60,534 nt of DNA from an uncultured Alphaproteobacteria bacterium (GTDB lineage: Bacteria > Pseudomonadota > Alphaproteobacteria > HIMB59): the NCBI GenBank assembly GCA_902613845.1, contig CACMIW010000005.1:1-60534 (forward strand), given 5' to 3'. A program made the translations under genes and the position numbers. Under the pieces are notes generated by a model that was not told the origin of the DNA, did no database searches, and was given only the letters and a program-made list of their open reading frames with translations. Below are positions 10,529-19,924 of this stretch, one piece after another (the first letter of the stretch is position 1; every line of letters begins with the position of its first letter).

Positions 10529-10571
10529 ATTAAATCATGTGTATTAGTATATTATATGAGAGGAATTTCAA
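10529..10571. promoter_or_regulatory. Compact divergent promoter region carA / yqeY
   Basis: 43-base intergenic stretch between two outward-facing start codons. It is rich in TA steps (TATTATAT around 10549-10556), and a GAGAGG ribosome-binding site for the rightward gene is visible about 6-10 bases before its ATG. Individual -35/-10 pairs cannot be assigned with confidence. The presence of promoters is inferred from gene orientation. Confidence 0.4.
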
Positions 10572-11030
10572 ATGAGTTTGGCAAAAAAAATTTCTGATGA
10601 CGTCAAAAGTGCTTTAAAAGGCGGAGATAAGAAAAAACTTTCAATAGCAAGGTATGTCTATTCTGAGTTAAAAAATTTTCTTATTAAAGAGAATCTAGAT
10701 AGAGATGTGCTTAAATTATCTGATGAAAATATAATCAAAATTGTTAAAACCCAACTAAAACAAAAGAAAGAGTCTTTAGATTTCGCAACAAAAGCTAAGG
10801 ATCAAGTTAGAATAGAGGACTTAGAATTTGATATCAATTACCTTAATGACTTTATTCCGACAATGATGGATGAAAAAAATACAATTGACATTATATCAAA
10901 TCACATAAAAGAAAATAACCTAGGTAACAAAGACTTTGGAAAAATAATGGGTTTTCTTAAACAAAACTATAATAATAAAATTGATATGAATTTAGCTTCA
11001 AAAATTATCAAAAATATTTTCAAAGAATGA
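10572..11030 (+). CDS. GatB/YqeY domain protein
   Basis: 152 residues, the usual length for the stand-alone YqeY family. The N-terminus (MSLAKKISDDVKSALKGGDKK, continuing with a basic LSIARYVYSELKN helix) and the closing LASKIIKNIF are typical. The fold is like the tRNA-binding tail of GatB, and a role linked to tRNA has been proposed but not proved. The stop overlaps the dnaG start (ATGA), matching the conserved yqeY-dnaG-rpoD order. A GAGAGG Shine-Dalgarno sequence precedes the start. Confidence 0.9.
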   Translation: MSLAKKISDDVKSALKGGDKKKLSIARYVYSELKNFLIKENLDRDVLKLSDENIIKIVKTQLKQKKESLDFATKAKDQVRIEDLEFDINYLNDFIPTMMDEKNTIDIISNHIKENNLGNKDFGKIMGFLKQNYNNKIDMNLASKIIKNIFKE

Positions 11031-12610
11031 CAGATGATAATATTAAGGAAGTTATAAACAGAACCTCTATTGTTGAGATTATAAACTCAACTGTACCTCT
11101 AAAGAAAAAAGGCAGTAATTATTTTGGTTTAAGTCCTTTTAAAAAAGAAAAAACTCCTTCTTTTTCAGTAAATGAAGAAAAAAAAATATTCCATTGTTTT
11201 AGCACCGGAGAACATGGAAATGTAATTGATTTTTTAATAAAAGTTAAAGGATATAGCTTTAAGGATGCTCTGTATGAACTAGCAGATAAGGCTGGTATTG
11301 AATTAAATTACAAATCATCAAAATTAAATAATATTATCTATGAAATTAATTCTTTAACAAAAGAATTATTTTATAAGAATTTATTAAATTCTAAAAAACA
11401 CTTAGATTATTTACTTAAAAAAAGAAAGTTTAATATAGAAACTATTCATAAGTTTGAATTAGGATCATCAATAAATTCATTTGAACTTCAAAAAAAACTC
11501 TTGAATAATTTTGAAGTCAATAACTTAGTAGCAGCAGGGGTTTTTAGTAGAACTAACAACACAAAATTATTTTTTTCTAATAGAATCATGGTTCCAATAA
11601 TTAATTTGCAAAATAAAACCCTTGGATTTGGGGGAAGAGTAATTGATGATAGCTTACCAAAATATATTAATACAGCTGAAACAAAAATTTTTAAAAAAAA
11701 ACAAATCTTATTCAATGAAAAAATACTTAATAAACAAAATAGTAAAAAAATAATAATAGTTGAAGGCTATTTTGATGTTATTAAATTAGAACAAAGTGGT
11801 TTTACAAACTGTTTGGCTCCTCTTGGCACATCAATAAATCATGAAAAATTAATTGAAATCACAAAGAAAGGATTTGAAATAATTGTATGTCTTGATGGAG
11901 ATATTGCTGGAAGAAATGCCACTATAAGACTAATGAATAATTTACTTGCTGATAAAAATTTTGAGCTTGGAATTAAATTTGTGCTTTTGCCTAAAAATTT
12001 TGATCCCGATCAATTAATAGAATCAAAGATGACTGACAAATTATATAAACTCATTGATCAACCATTATCAATCGAGGAGTTAATAGAAAAATATTTAGAA
12101 AAGTTTCGCAAAAGTAATGATATTGATAATCAATTTAAAGGATCAAAAGTTTTAAAAAGTTTACTTAATAACGTATCTAACATTGATTTAAAAAAAATAT
12201 TAACAAAACACTTTAATAAAATAACTTTAAATCAGACAACATTAGATAATAAGTCAAAACCAAATAATCAAAAACTTGAACTCAAATTAGATTTGAAGTC
12301 AAAATTTTCAGCCGCATTAATTATATTTTATATCGAAAACCAATCGTACAGGGAGAGAGTCTTTGATTTGATAGCAACAGCTAAATTTGAGGGAAAATTT
12401 AGAGAAATTCGTGATTTAATAATAAAAAAAACTCTTTTCAAATCAACAACTATTGAAATTTATGAAGAATTAGACTCTAAAGGATTGAATTTTACAAAAA
12501 ATTTACTATTTTCTAATGAAGTTCGAAGGCTTTGTAGATTTGCATCACCTAAATTTAATGAAGACCCTTACAATGAAATTGAAAAAACAATTAGTTTTAT
12601 AAATAGTTAA
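11027..12610 (+). CDS. dnaG: DNA primase
   Basis: 527 residues. The N-terminal domain aligns with the DnaG zinc-ribbon region (GLSPFKKEKTPSFSVNEEKK, then FHCFSTGEHGN), but of the usual Cys-x2-His/Cys-x2-Cys ligands only Cys57 remains: Ser36, Lys39 and Thr60 stand at the other three sites. The TOPRIM catalytic core (IIVEGYFDVIKLEQSG, VCLDGDIAGRNA) is intact. The C-terminal DnaB-interacting domain is short and poorly conserved. DnaG makes RNA primers for replication. It overlaps yqeY by 4 bases and touches rpoD. Confidence 0.95.
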   Translation: MTDDNIKEVINRTSIVEIINSTVPLKKKGSNYFGLSPFKKEKTPSFSVNEEKKIFHCFSTGEHGNVIDFLIKVKGYSFKDALYELADKAGIELNYKSSKLNNIIYEINSLTKELFYKNLLNSKKHLDYLLKKRKFNIETIHKFELGSSINSFELQKKLLNNFEVNNLVAAGVFSRTNNTKLFFSNRIMVPIINLQNKTLGFGGRVIDDSLPKYINTAETKIFKKKQILFNEKILNKQNSKKIIIVEGYFDVIKLEQSGFTNCLAPLGTSINHEKLIEITKKGFEIIVCLDGDIAGRNATIRLMNNLLADKNFELGIKFVLLPKNFDPDQLIESKMTDKLYKLIDQPLSIEELIEKYLEKFRKSNDIDNQFKGSKVLKSLLNNVSNIDLKKILTKHFNKITLNQTTLDNKSKPNNQKLELKLDLKSKFSAALIIFYIENQSYRERVFDLIATAKFEGKFREIRDLIIKKTLFKSTTIEIYEELDSKGLNFTKNLLFSNEVRRLCRFASPKFNEDPYNEIEKTISFINS

Positions 12611-14662
12611 ATGCCAAAAAAAAAAGTTATTGCAAAAAAAATAAAAAAGAAAATTACTAAAAAAAAATCTGTTTTAAGTAATAAAACTAAACCATCTAAA
12701 ATTAGCAAAAAACCTACTTCTAAAACAAATCCTCTTGAATTACTTTTTAAAGAAAACGAGAGTCAGCTTGTTTCATTAATAACTAAAGAATTTGACAAAG
12801 ATTTAGCTTCAAAAGCAAAAACTTATATTAAGTCTTACTCTAAGATTGAGGAATCCATAATAACTGTCAATGATTTTTTAAATTATATTGAAAACCTCGA
12901 TGAGGATCTTTTTAAATTATTTAATGCTTATACTTCAACTTCAGATCAAGATACATCTTCTTCTAGTGAAGAATCAGAAGAAGAGGAAAAGTCAACTGGT
13001 GTTAAAAGCGATGATCCCGTTAGGATGTATCTTAAAGAAATGGGTAATGTTGAGTTACTCTCTAGAGAGGGTGAAATTGCAATTGCTAAAAGAATAGAAT
13101 CTGGATTGGATAGGATGATGAACTCAATTCTTGAGTGTCCGGCTTCAATAGATATTTTAAAAAAATGGATTGAACAAGTTAAACATGACGAAATCAATCT
13201 AAGAGAAATAGTAGATTTTGATGAATATTTTAATGAGGATAATGATCCATACTCAAATTCAACTAAAAGAAAAGAAATTCAAAAAATAATTAATGACAAA
13301 AAGAAAGCTCTTTTAAAAGAAAAACAGCAATTGATGAAAGATCAAGGTATAGAAATTGATAAAGAAAAGCTACAAGAGACTTCAAATGAGGAAGATATTG
13401 AAAATGAGAGTTTTTCTATTTCCATTATAGAAGAGTTCTACAAACCTGAAATTCTAAAAAAGTTGGATAGAGTTTTAGTATTATCTCAAAATATAACAAA
13501 AATAAAAAAAAATAAAAATATAACTAAAATTTCTGATACTAAGGCACTTAAAGAATTAAAAAAATATCAAGACGAAATACTTAATTATTTTAATGAAATT
13601 AAAATTAAACCTCATAAGCTTGAAGAAATAATCTCACATCTTTATTCTATAAATAAAGAGATACAGTCAAAAGAGGTAACACTATTGACTTTGGCTACTC
13701 AGAATAAGATAGGAAGGGATATTTTTCTAAAACATCATAGCTTAAAAGATACTTACACTCTTTATCAAAAATATATGATATCAAAAGACGATTCATTTAA
13801 GTCTCTTTTTCAAAAACAAAGTGATAAATTAAAGAAAATTTATAAAGATGTATTAAGTTTATCTAAAATTGCAAATCAGAACACAATTGAATTTAAAGAA
13901 AAAGTTAGAGAAATACAATCTGGGCAAAGAACAGCAAATCAGGCAAAAAAAGAAATGATTGAGGCTAATTTACGTCTCGTTATTTCTATTGCAAAGAAAT
14001 ATACAAACAGAGGACTTCAGTTTTTAGATCTTATTCAAGAGGGAAATATAGGCTTAATGAAAGCTGTTGATAAATTTGAATATAGAAGAGGTTATAAATT
14101 TTCTACTTATGCTACTTGGTGGATTAGACAAGCTATTACTAGATCTATAGCTGATCAAGCAAGAACTATTCGTATCCCTGTTCATATGATTGAGACAATT
14201 AATAAAATTGTTCGATCTAGCAGGCAATTAATACTTGAATTAGGAAGAGAACCTACTCCAGAAGAGTTATCTTTGAGATTAAAAATGCCTATTGAAAAAG
14301 TAAGAAAAGTTCTAAAAATTGCTAAAGAACCGGTTAGTTTAGAAACGCCAATTGGCGATGATGACGATAGCTTCCTTGGTGACTTTATAGAGGATAAAAA
14401 TGCAGTAATTCCTGAGGATGCAGTTATGCAATTAAATCTGAGAGAAACCACAACTAAAATACTTTCAACTTTAACACCAAGAGAGGAGAGAGTTCTGAGA
14501 ATGAGATTTGGAATTGGAATGTCTTCCGATCATACTTTGGAGGAAGTTGGCCAACAGTTTAGCGTAACTAGAGAAAGAATTAGACAAATTGAGGCTAAAG
14601 CGCTTAGAAAATTGAAGCACCCTATAAGATCTAAAAAACTTAAATCCTTTATGGATTCATAA
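12611..14662 (+). CDS. rpoD: RNA polymerase primary sigma factor
   Basis: 683 residues, group 1 sigma-70. A lysine-rich N-terminus and an acidic region 1.1 precede region 1.2 ([19 protein letters not shown]). A long non-conserved charged insert follows. Region 2 contains [15 protein letters not shown], region 3 is next, and region 4 carries the helix-turn-helix [20 protein letters not shown]. The conserved region 4 suggests recognition of ordinary -35/-10 promoters, consistent with the TATAAT seen before mraZ. It starts directly after the dnaG stop with no gap. Confidence 0.97.
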   Translation: MPKKKVIAKKIKKKITKKKSVLSNKTKPSKISKKPTSKTNPLELLFKENESQLVSLITKEFDKDLASKAKTYIKSYSKIEESIITVNDFLNYIENLDEDLFKLFNAYTSTSDQDTSSSSEESEEEEKSTGVKSDDPVRMYLKEMGNVELLSREGEIAIAKRIESGLDRMMNSILECPASIDILKKWIEQVKHDEINLREIVDFDEYFNEDNDPYSNSTKRKEIQKIINDKKKALLKEKQQLMKDQGIEIDKEKLQETSNEEDIENESFSISIIEEFYKPEILKKLDRVLVLSQNITKIKKNKNITKISDTKALKELKKYQDEILNYFNEIKIKPHKLEEIISHLYSINKEIQSKEVTLLTLATQNKIGRDIFLKHHSLKDTYTLYQKYMISKDDSFKSLFQKQSDKLKKIYKDVLSLSKIANQNTIEFKEKVREIQSGQRTANQAKKEMIEANLRLVISIAKKYTNRGLQFLDLIQEGNIGLMKAVDKFEYRRGYKFSTYATWWIRQAITRSIADQARTIRIPVHMIETINKIVRSSRQLILELGREPTPEELSLRLKMPIEKVRKVLKIAKEPVSLETPIGDDDDSFLGDFIEDKNAVIPEDAVMQLNLRETTTKILSTLTPREERVLRMRFGIGMSSDHTLEEVGQQFSVTRERIRQIEAKALRKLKHPIRSKKLKSFMDS

Positions 14663-14727
14663 ATCTTTCAAAAATTTAAATTCTTGTTTTTTTTTAATAA
14701 GATTATAAAAGTTACATTTCTAACCGT

Positions 14728-14804
14728 GGGCCTGTAGTTCAGTTGGTTAGAACGCGGTGCTCATAACGCCGTTGTCGCAGGTTCGAGTCCTGCCGGGCCC
14801 ACCA
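14728..14804 (+). tRNA. tRNA with CAT anticodon (tRNA-Ile2 or elongator tRNA-Met)
   Basis: Full cloverleaf: acceptor GGGCCTG/CGGGCCC, D-arm GTTC..GAAC, anticodon stem CGGTG/CGCCG around loop CTCATAA (anticodon CAT), T-stem GCAGG/CCTGC, discriminator A at 14801 and an encoded CCA at 14802-14804. The D-stem pair at 11-24 is T-A, not the A-T of initiator tRNA, so this is not tRNA-fMet. The body resembles isoleucine tRNAs (GGGCCTGTAG start). I lean to Ile2, which needs TilS lysidine modification, but elongator Met is not excluded. Confidence 0.9.
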
Positions 14805-14818
14805 TAAAAAAATAAATT

Positions 14819-15385
14819 TTATATTTTTTGTATTTCTGTAATTAAAGACTCTAAACTTCCTCTATTTTTTCTCAATATCTTATTAAATTCTGATTTTTTA
14901 GTAACAAAATAAGATGTGTTCTCAACTATTACATCAATTATTTTATAAGACTCACCAGTATTTATTACTTTCCAATATAGATTTGCAGTTGATTTTTTAT
15001 CAGAAATTTCAGATTTAATTATGTAAATATCATTTTTTATATCAACATCTTTTAATATTATCGAGCTTGATGAATTTGAATTAGCTAACTTGTAAATTGT
15101 CTTTATTAGATAATCAGAAAAAACATCTAAATATATCGACAAATCACTTTGTGAACTGTTTTCAATAATTTTCTCTCCGATCAGTCCATAAGCAATAGAC
15201 TTTACCGCAAAATTTTTATTAACAAAATATTTATATCTCTCATAATTCTCACTTTCAGTTCCTTCATTATTATTGATTATCTCTAAAAATTGATTTGATT
15301 CTCTTTCAAACCATTCTGAAACCTCTGAGGCTTGGAGCGTTGAAAGAGAAAATATAATAAAAAATATTAGTGGTAAATTTCTCAT
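14819..15385 (-). CDS. mlaC: MlaC-family phospholipid-binding periplasmic protein
   Basis: 188 residues with a Sec signal peptide (about 1-19, ending LQA). The mature part shows the MlaC/Ttg2D pattern: YERYKYFVNKNFAVKSIAYGLIG, LDVFSDYLIKTIYKL and the closing LRKNRGSLESLITEIQ. MlaC shuttles phospholipids across the periplasm between the outer-membrane MlaA and the inner-membrane MlaFEDB transporter. mlaA lies just upstream on the same strand (27-base gap). The ABC components are not in the window. Confidence 0.85.
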   Translation of the reverse strand: MRNLPLIFFIIFSLSTLQASEVSEWFERESNQFLEIINNNEGTESENYERYKYFVNKNFAVKSIAYGLIGEKIIENSSQSDLSIYLDVFSDYLIKTIYKLANSNSSSSIILKDVDIKNDIYIIKSEISDKKSTANLYWKVINTGESYKIIDVIVENTSYFVTKKSEFNKILRKNRGSLESLITEIQKI

Positions 15386-15412
15386 GTTAATAAATAAATA
15401 TAGTTTGACTGA

Positions 15413-16153
15413 TTATTCAATGTAAATTTTTGGCACGGGGAGGTTTTGTATATATTCTTCCTCGAGTTGGGCATTTCTATTCTGATAATATATTGATTTT
15501 ATCATCTCATATCTATCTGAGGATGCCTCTCTAACTCTATCCAGTTGTTCATCAATTTCGGCTCTCTCATTTAATCCATCACTTATTGCTATATATTCTC
15601 TATTTGGAACATTATTTGATATTGGATCAACAAAATATTCAACAACATCCCCACTCAAATCCCTTAAATTACTTGGACCTATAATTGGCAGAACTATATA
15701 AGGTCCACTTGATACACCTCCTTTAGCTAAAGTAATTCCAAAGTCAGTTTCATTTTTTTCCATTCCAACTCTTGATGCTAAATCAAAAGTTCCTAAACTA
15801 GTTATTGTATTAATGGTAAACCTTCCAATTGAATTAAAAGATTTATAAAACTCTCCCTGAAAAATAAAAGATACTGTTCTTATTGGTTCTTTTAAATTAC
15901 TAAAAAAATTAGAAACTCCCTTTTCAACTGGTTCTGGAGCAATAAATTTGTATGTTTTTATTATCGGTCTTATAGCAATATCATCAATAAAAAAATTAAA
16001 ATTTAAAACTGCTCTGTTTATGGGCTCTATCGGGTCATATATTTCGTCGTACGAAATTCCTGATACTGAAACTTCCTCATTTGCATATAAGGGAGTTGTC
16101 TGAAAAAAAGTAACAGATATTATTAAAAGAATTACTTTCAAATGTTTTATCAT
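15413..16153 (-). CDS. mlaA: MlaA (VacJ)-family outer-membrane lipid asymmetry protein without lipobox
   Basis: 246 residues. The core is typical: YDPIEPINRAVLNFN, GRFTINTITSLGTFDLAS, the ETDFGITLAKGGVSSGPY segment and a DP near YFVDPIS. MlaA forms a channel in the outer membrane that removes misplaced phospholipids from the outer leaflet. The first 25 residues form a signal peptide ending LYANEE, but no cysteine is present there, so the usual lipoprotein anchor is missing. It is paired with mlaC downstream and diverges from uvrD. Confidence 0.9.
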   Translation of the reverse strand: MIKHLKVILLIISVTFFQTTPLYANEEVSVSGISYDEIYDPIEPINRAVLNFNFFIDDIAIRPIIKTYKFIAPEPVEKGVSNFFSNLKEPIRTVSFIFQGEFYKSFNSIGRFTINTITSLGTFDLASRVGMEKNETDFGITLAKGGVSSGPYIVLPIIGPSNLRDLSGDVVEYFVDPISNNVPNREYIAISDGLNERAEIDEQLDRVREASSDRYEMIKSIYYQNRNAQLEEEYIQNLPVPKIYIE

Positions 16154-16190
16154 TAATTAAAATCTAGATTCATTATATTACATTCAATTT

Positions 16191-18209
16191 ATGGATCTTA
16201 GTAAATTAAATAAAGAACAAAAAACTGCTGTTGAGCACAAAAAAGGACCGCTTTTGGTACTTTCAGGTGCTGGAACTGGGAAAACTAGAGTCTTAACATC
16301 TAGATTCGTTTATATTGTAAAAAATTTAAATGTTAACTTTAATAAAATTATAGCTGTAACCTTTACAAATAAAGCCGCTAATGAAATTAAAGAAAGAGTT
16401 AACTCAGAACTTCAAAGTAGTATTGATAGTCCTTGGATAGGTACTTTTCATTCAATATTTGCAAAATTTCTCAGAAAGCATTCTAGTTTAGTAAAATTAA
16501 AATCTAATTTTACGATATTAGACATAGAGGATCAAAAAAAACTTTTAAAACAAGTTTTAGATTACTGTAAGATAGAAAAAGATATTAACGAAGGAATATA
16601 TCATAATGAAATTCAAAACTTAAAAGATAATAAAATCCTTTTTAATGAAAATAAAAAAATATCTAAATTTTCATCTATAGAGAGATTAGATGATATTTAC
16701 TCTTTTTATCAACAAAGATTAATTGAAATAAACGCAGTAGACTTTGGAGATATTCTTCTACATAGTTATACCATACTATTAAATAACGAAGATATAAGAA
16801 ATTCATATCAAAAATTCATCGAACACATACTAATTGATGAATTTCAAGACACAAACTTAATCCAATATGATTTAATTAAATTAATTTTAAATTCTAATCA
16901 AAATTTATTTTGTGTTGGAGATGATGATCAGTCAATTTATGCATGGCGGGGTGCAAATATAGAGAACATTATAAATTTTCCAAAAGAGTTTAATTCTTCT
17001 GTAGTTCGCTTAACAAAAAATTATCGCTCAAATAGCTCTATTTTAGAGGCAGCAGCTTGCATCATTAGTAATAATAAGAATAGATTAGGTAAAGATTTAG
17101 TAAGTTTTAACAAAAACATTCCTGATCAAAAAATAAATTTAAATTCATTTTACTCTCAAGAAGAGGAGTCATTATGGATATCAGATAATATATCTAAGAA
17201 GTTTAAGGATAATAATAGTATTGGGGTTTTAGTGAGATTAACTGCCCAAATGAGAAGCATCGAGGATAAGTTTATAAAATATGCCTTGCCTTATGAAATT
17301 ATTGGAGGTCCAAGATTTTTTGAGAGAAAAGAAATAAAAGATATTCTTGCTTACTTAAAACTTGCAAATAGTTTCAAAGACGATTTATCATTTGAAAGAG
17401 TGATTAATTTACCTAAAAGAGGATTAGGAGATCAATCAGTAAAATTAATCATTGATAATGCAAGAGAGAATAAAATTTCATTTTTTGAGTCTTTAGAACT
17501 ATTATCTAACGAAAATAGTTTACCTGGATCTCTTATGGTAAAAACTAAACCATTTATTGATATTATAAAAAAAACATCTGACCTCATTAACAAAACAACT
17601 CTTGAAGATATAGGTATTTTTATAATTGAGGAGTCAGGATATTTAAAAATGTTAGAAAATGAAAAAAATAAATTGAAACAAGTAGAAAATGAATCAAGGA
17701 TTGATAATTTGAAAGAGTTTGTTAACGCTCTTTCAGAATTTGAGAATTTGGATGATTTCCTAGAACACGTTGGTTTGGTTAACGAAAATCAAAAAAAAAT
17801 ACACTCTAATTCTATAAAACTAATGACATTGCATGCTGCTAAAGGATTAGAATTTGACCATGTTTATTTACCAGGTTGGGAAGAGGGTATCTTTCCAAGC
17901 TCACGTGCATTAGAGCAAAATTCATCAAAATCATTAGAAGAAGAGAGGAGACTTGCTTACGTGGGAATTACTAGGGCTAAGTTTGATTTAAATTTAAGTT
18001 ATGCAACCTCTAGATACACATATGGGATGAATAATTATTCATTACCATCAAGATTTTTAAATGAAATTTCAAATGTTGAAAAAAATTCATTAAATAATAT
18101 CGAAGATCACTTTGAATTTAATCTCACAAAAAAGATCACTTCCGATAATATACAATTAAGTCCTGGAAAAAAAAGAATGTTAGAATTTTTAAAAAAAAAT
18201 ACTAAATGA
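16191..18209 (+). CDS. uvrD: UvrD/PcrA-type superfamily 1 DNA helicase
   Basis: 672 residues. Walker A LSGAGTGKTRVL near residue 24, VTFTNKAANEI, DEFQDTN (Walker B), DDDQSIYAWRGA, LTKNYRS, LMTLHAAKGLEFDHVY and AYVGITRAK give all SF1A helicase motifs. It is a 3'-5' helicase used in excision and mismatch repair and in clearing replication conflicts. It is at the short end for the family: the extended C-terminal tail seen in many homologues is reduced. It shares an ATGA overlap with the downstream peptidase. Confidence 0.94.
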   Translation: MDLSKLNKEQKTAVEHKKGPLLVLSGAGTGKTRVLTSRFVYIVKNLNVNFNKIIAVTFTNKAANEIKERVNSELQSSIDSPWIGTFHSIFAKFLRKHSSLVKLKSNFTILDIEDQKKLLKQVLDYCKIEKDINEGIYHNEIQNLKDNKILFNENKKISKFSSIERLDDIYSFYQQRLIEINAVDFGDILLHSYTILLNNEDIRNSYQKFIEHILIDEFQDTNLIQYDLIKLILNSNQNLFCVGDDDQSIYAWRGANIENIINFPKEFNSSVVRLTKNYRSNSSILEAAACIISNNKNRLGKDLVSFNKNIPDQKINLNSFYSQEEESLWISDNISKKFKDNNSIGVLVRLTAQMRSIEDKFIKYALPYEIIGGPRFFERKEIKDILAYLKLANSFKDDLSFERVINLPKRGLGDQSVKLIIDNARENKISFFESLELLSNENSLPGSLMVKTKPFIDIIKKTSDLINKTTLEDIGIFIIEESGYLKMLENEKNKLKQVENESRIDNLKEFVNALSEFENLDDFLEHVGLVNENQKKIHSNSIKLMTLHAAKGLEFDHVYLPGWEEGIFPSSRALEQNSSKSLEEERRLAYVGITRAKFDLNLSYATSRYTYGMNNYSLPSRFLNEISNVEKNSLNNIEDHFEFNLTKKITSDNIQLSPGKKRMLEFLKKNTK

Positions 18210-19924
18210 AATCTCATTTAATTAAAAAATATTTAAAAGATAATGGAATAGATTTTTATCTTATAACAAATAACGATCTGCATCTTAATGAAAGTCCAAA
18301 CCTAGATTTAAAAGACATATATAAATTATCTAAATTTGATTGCACTAGGGGATATATACTTTTCTTTATAAATAGATTCGTCTTTTTTACTGACTCACGT
18401 TACACGTTAGCAGCTAAAAAATTTTTTAGGAATAATTGCGAAATATATGATTTAAGTGAAGTAACTTTTGTTGATTACTTAATTATGCAAAACAAAAAAT
18501 TATCAGGTGTTTTAGACTCAAAATTAATTTCAGTAAAAGAATACAGAGAAATAAATTCAAAATTACAAAAAAATAATATTAATATTTTCCCGAAGTCAAA
18601 AAATTCTTTTAGAAAAAATTATTATCCAAATTTTAATATTTCCTATCCGTTAAGTATGCCAAAAAATTTAATACCAAGAACTTATAATAAAAATTTAGAA
18701 AGAATTAAATCTAATCTTAAAACTGATGGTATATTAATTTGGAATAATGCTCAGGTAGCGTACCTTTTAAATCTTAGGTCATTTGAACTATGGAATTCAA
18801 CCAAACCTTTTGCAGGCTTATTTATTCCAAGAAAAAATATTAAACCTGTTTTAATAACAAATAACTTTAATTTGAAAAAAGTAAGTAAACTTATAAATAA
18901 TTTTAATATTTTCGGAGAGGAAAATTTTATTAGATATCTTAAATCCTCAAAATTTAAAAATATTGATACTTCTTACGAATTTTTAAATTTGAATATGTAT
19001 TTACGATTATCTAAATTTCTGAATTTATCTGAAACTAAAATAAATATTTCTAAATATTTGGGTGTTAAAACATCTAATGAAATAAAAAATATTCAAACTT
19101 GTCATATTGAAGATGGTTTAGCTGTTCTCAAATTTATAATTGAATTAAAGCAAAATAAATTAAATCCCAAAAATGAATTTCAAGTTTCTGAATATCTATA
19201 TAATAAAAGAAAAGAAGGTATTAATTTTTTTAGAAATTCTTTTGATTATATCAGTGCATTCGACTCAAATGCTGCAATTGTTCATTACAAGGCGCCTCAA
19301 AAGAAATCTCTTTCTTCAAAAAATAGAAAAATTTTATTAATAGACTCTGGTGCTCACTATTTAGAAGGAACTACAGATATTACAAGAGTAATTAAAATAG
19401 GAAAAAAAAATTATCCTAGAATAAAATACTCCTATACTTATTTATTAAAGTCATTAATAAAAATAGAAAACAAAATATTCCCAAGAAATATAAGATCTTC
19501 AGAAATAGATTTTTTTATAAGAAATTATCTATCTAAATTTAACATATCCTATAGTCATGGGACTGGACATGGTGTAGGAAATTTTGGCGACGTTCATGAG
19601 AAATATCCATCTATTTCTTCTAGATCAAGTGACATTCTTACTAATAACAATCTATTTTCTATTGAGCCAGGTCATTATGTCGAGGGTGAGTTTGGTATTA
19701 GAATAGAAAATTTATATGTAACAAAGCTTATTAATAAAAACTTGAAACTAAAAAATGTCACTCTAGTTCCTTACGATTTAGATTTAATTAATTGGAGATT
19801 AATAACGAATTTTGAAAGAATGTTCATAAAGCAATATCATAATAAAATTTACCAATCTTTTCAGTCAAGATTAAATAATTATCATAAGAATTATTTTATA
19901 AAAAATTTAATTAATAAGATTTAA
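18206..19924 (+). CDS. M24B metallopeptidase, Xaa-Pro aminopeptidase type
   Basis: 572 residues. Two creatinase-like N-terminal domains precede a pita-bread catalytic domain. Its five metal ligands are recognisable in order: Asp in IDSGAHY, Asp in GTTDITR, His in GTGHGVG, Glu in SIEPGHY and Glu in GIRIENLY. It would remove N-terminal residues before proline, recycling peptides in the cytosol. It overlaps uvrD by 4 bases and its 3' end overlaps convergent ligA by 18 bases. Confidence 0.92.
   Translation: MKSHLIKKYLKDNGIDFYLITNNDLHLNESPNLDLKDIYKLSKFDCTRGYILFFINRFVFFTDSRYTLAAKKFFRNNCEIYDLSEVTFVDYLIMQNKKLSGVLDSKLISVKEYREINSKLQKNNINIFPKSKNSFRKNYYPNFNISYPLSMPKNLIPRTYNKNLERIKSNLKTDGILIWNNAQVAYLLNLRSFELWNSTKPFAGLFIPRKNIKPVLITNNFNLKKVSKLINNFNIFGEENFIRYLKSSKFKNIDTSYEFLNLNMYLRLSKFLNLSETKINISKYLGVKTSNEIKNIQTCHIEDGLAVLKFIIELKQNKLNPKNEFQVSEYLYNKRKEGINFFRNSFDYISAFDSNAAIVHYKAPQKKSLSSKNRKILLIDSGAHYLEGTTDITRVIKIGKKNYPRIKYSYTYLLKSLIKIENKIFPRNIRSSEIDFFIRNYLSKFNISYSHGTGHGVGNFGDVHEKYPSISSRSSDILTNNNLFSIEPGHYVEGEFGIRIENLYVTKLINKNLKLKNVTLVPYDLDLINWRLITNFERMFIKQYHNKIYQSFQSRLNNYHKNYFIKNLINKI

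Noticed and set aside
14663-14727. Intrinsic terminator after rpoD
   Set aside because: There is a run of T at 14687-14695, but no convincing GC-rich hairpin precedes it, so it is left uncalled.
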